From Thiotrichaceae bacterium (GTDB lineage: Bacteria > Pseudomonadota > Gammaproteobacteria > Thiotrichales > Thiotrichaceae): a stretch of DNA of 6,336 bases. The stretch is from assembly GCA_027008885.1 (NCBI GenBank), contig JALVDQ010000493.1, forward strand, positions 1 through 6,336, given 5' to 3'. The translations under genes and the position numbers were made by a program. Of the stretch, positions 5,806 to 6,336 are shown piece after piece. The notes beneath the pieces are model-generated. The model searched no databases and was not told the DNA's origin. It saw only the letters and a program-made list of their open reading frames with translations. Positions within the stretch are counted from its first letter, which is position 1; each line of letters begins with the position of its first letter.

Positions 5806-6336
5806 ATGAAAAAGTCTATAATAATAAAGCACATTGTCTTGGGAACTCTGGCAAGTGCTATTTTAACTGCTTGTGGCGGTGGGGGTGGTTCCGACTCATC
5901 AGGCGCTAAAGAGGTTTGTAGTTTCGCACTGCAAGGAAATAACCCGCTCCAGTTAAATCTGGGTGAAAGTTATGTTGAGCCAGGTTTTAGTATCACAGGT
6001 GCCAATAACCAGGTGATTCAGGGCACAACAACAGGTACGGTTGATTCATCTACAGCAGGAACCTATACCCTGGTCTATACAGCAGAGAGTTGTTCTAATA
6101 ATGCTTCAAGAACGGTTATTGTTCAGGAGGCAGCAGGAGCATGTAACTATGAGCTGAACGGTGATAATCCATTGACCTTGACAGTGGGTACTGATTATCA
6201 AGAACCAGGCGTTAGAATCACAGATGCAAATAATCAACAGCTTACTGGTAAAATAACTGGTGCAGTAGATAAAAATACTGTGGGCGAATATCAACTCACT
6301 TACAAAAGTGATAGTTGTAATAATGATGTAACGCGT
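5806..6336 (+). CDS. Lipoprotein with tandem DUF5011-type Ig-like domains, 3' end beyond window
   Basis: 177 codons are visible and the frame is open at the window end. The N-terminus is a type II signal peptide: KK at 2-3, a hydrophobic core, and the lipobox LTAC (20-23) with C23 as the lipidated residue, followed by a five-glycine linker (24-28). G24 rather than Asp after the cysteine suits export to the outer membrane by the general rule. Two Ig-like domains follow, beginning at C38 and C113. Each reads as GxNPL, LxVG or LNLG, Y-x-EPG, VD-x-x-x-x-G-x-Y and a final TR. This is the DUF5011 pattern that I recall from surface adhesins and carbohydrate-binding proteins. The usual D-x-x-G-N turn is replaced by SC-x-N-N, giving one cysteine pair per domain (C38/C96, C113/C171). 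More domains probably follow beyond the edge. A role in the envelope or in adhesion is inferred, not shown. Confidence 0.88.
   Translation, partial: MKKSIIIKHIVLGTLASAILTACGGGGGSDSSGAKEVCSFALQGNNPLQLNLGESYVEPGFSITGANNQVIQGTTTGTVDSSTAGTYTLVYTAESCSNNASRTVIVQEAAGACNYELNGDNPLTLTVGTDYQEPGVRITDANNQQLTGKITGAVDKNTVGEYQLTYKSDSCNNDVTR
5917..6336 (+). repeat. Tandem 75-residue (225-bp) coding repeat in the lipoprotein
   Basis: Repeat 1 starts at the TGT of C38 (5917) and repeat 2 at the TGT of C113 (6142). Spacing is exactly 75 codons for several landmarks: C38/C113, P59/P134, C96/C171 and R102/R177. The proteins are clearly alike while the DNA has diverged, so the duplication is old or under selection rather than a fresh slippage event. 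Repeat 2 is cut by the window edge. Confidence 0.85.

Noticed and set aside
5795..5809. Four-codon mini-ORF (ATG GGG ACA AAA TGA) overlapping the lipoprotein start
   Set aside because: It has no ribosome binding site of its own, and its GGGG is better explained as the Shine-Dalgarno of the lipoprotein gene.

Overview
The window looks like a piece of a gammaproteobacterial chromosome. The main evidence is the RF3 protein, which in my memory of the family tracks E. coli RF3 closely through all GTPase motifs, and the paired argD and argF genes. I cannot name a genus. The window has two halves of different character. Positions 1-3128 are housekeeping genes on the minus strand, about balanced in base composition. 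Positions 3129-6336 are AT-rich and carry two exported-protein genes on the plus strand.

Minus-strand half, in transcription order: argD (acetylornithine aminotransferase, 3128-1956), argF (ornithine carbamoyltransferase, 1928-987) and the first 327 codons of prfC (peptide chain release factor 3, from 983 to the window edge). The gaps are only 27 and 3 bases, so this is almost certainly one operon. ArgD and ArgF act on the arginine route: ArgD makes N-acetylornithine and ArgF converts ornithine to citrulline. RF3 is a translation factor with no metabolic link to them. Its gene has no visible Shine-Dalgarno sequence and starts three bases after the argF stop codon, which suggests translational coupling.

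A divergent intergenic region of about 685 bases (3129-3813) separates argD from the first plus-strand gene. I see no convincing gene in it. It is dense in small symmetries: a perfect 10-bp palindrome, a tandem 12-bp repeat, an 8-bp inverted repeat with 52 bases between the arms, a 14-bp near-continuous palindrome, and an 8-bp inverted repeat overlapping a possible -10 element shortly before the plus-strand gene.

Plus-strand half: a complete 624-residue secreted protein with a signal peptide, beta-rich ends and a long helical segment in the middle (3814-5688). A long nested inverted repeat follows that may act as a terminator. Last comes the start of a lipoprotein gene (from 5806 past the window end) whose visible part is two 75-residue Ig-like (DUF5011-type) domains with precisely repeated cysteine pairs. 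These two genes are most simply read as envelope or surface components. Their joint function is not readable from the window. No CRISPR array, tRNA, rRNA, transposase or recognisable defence system is present.
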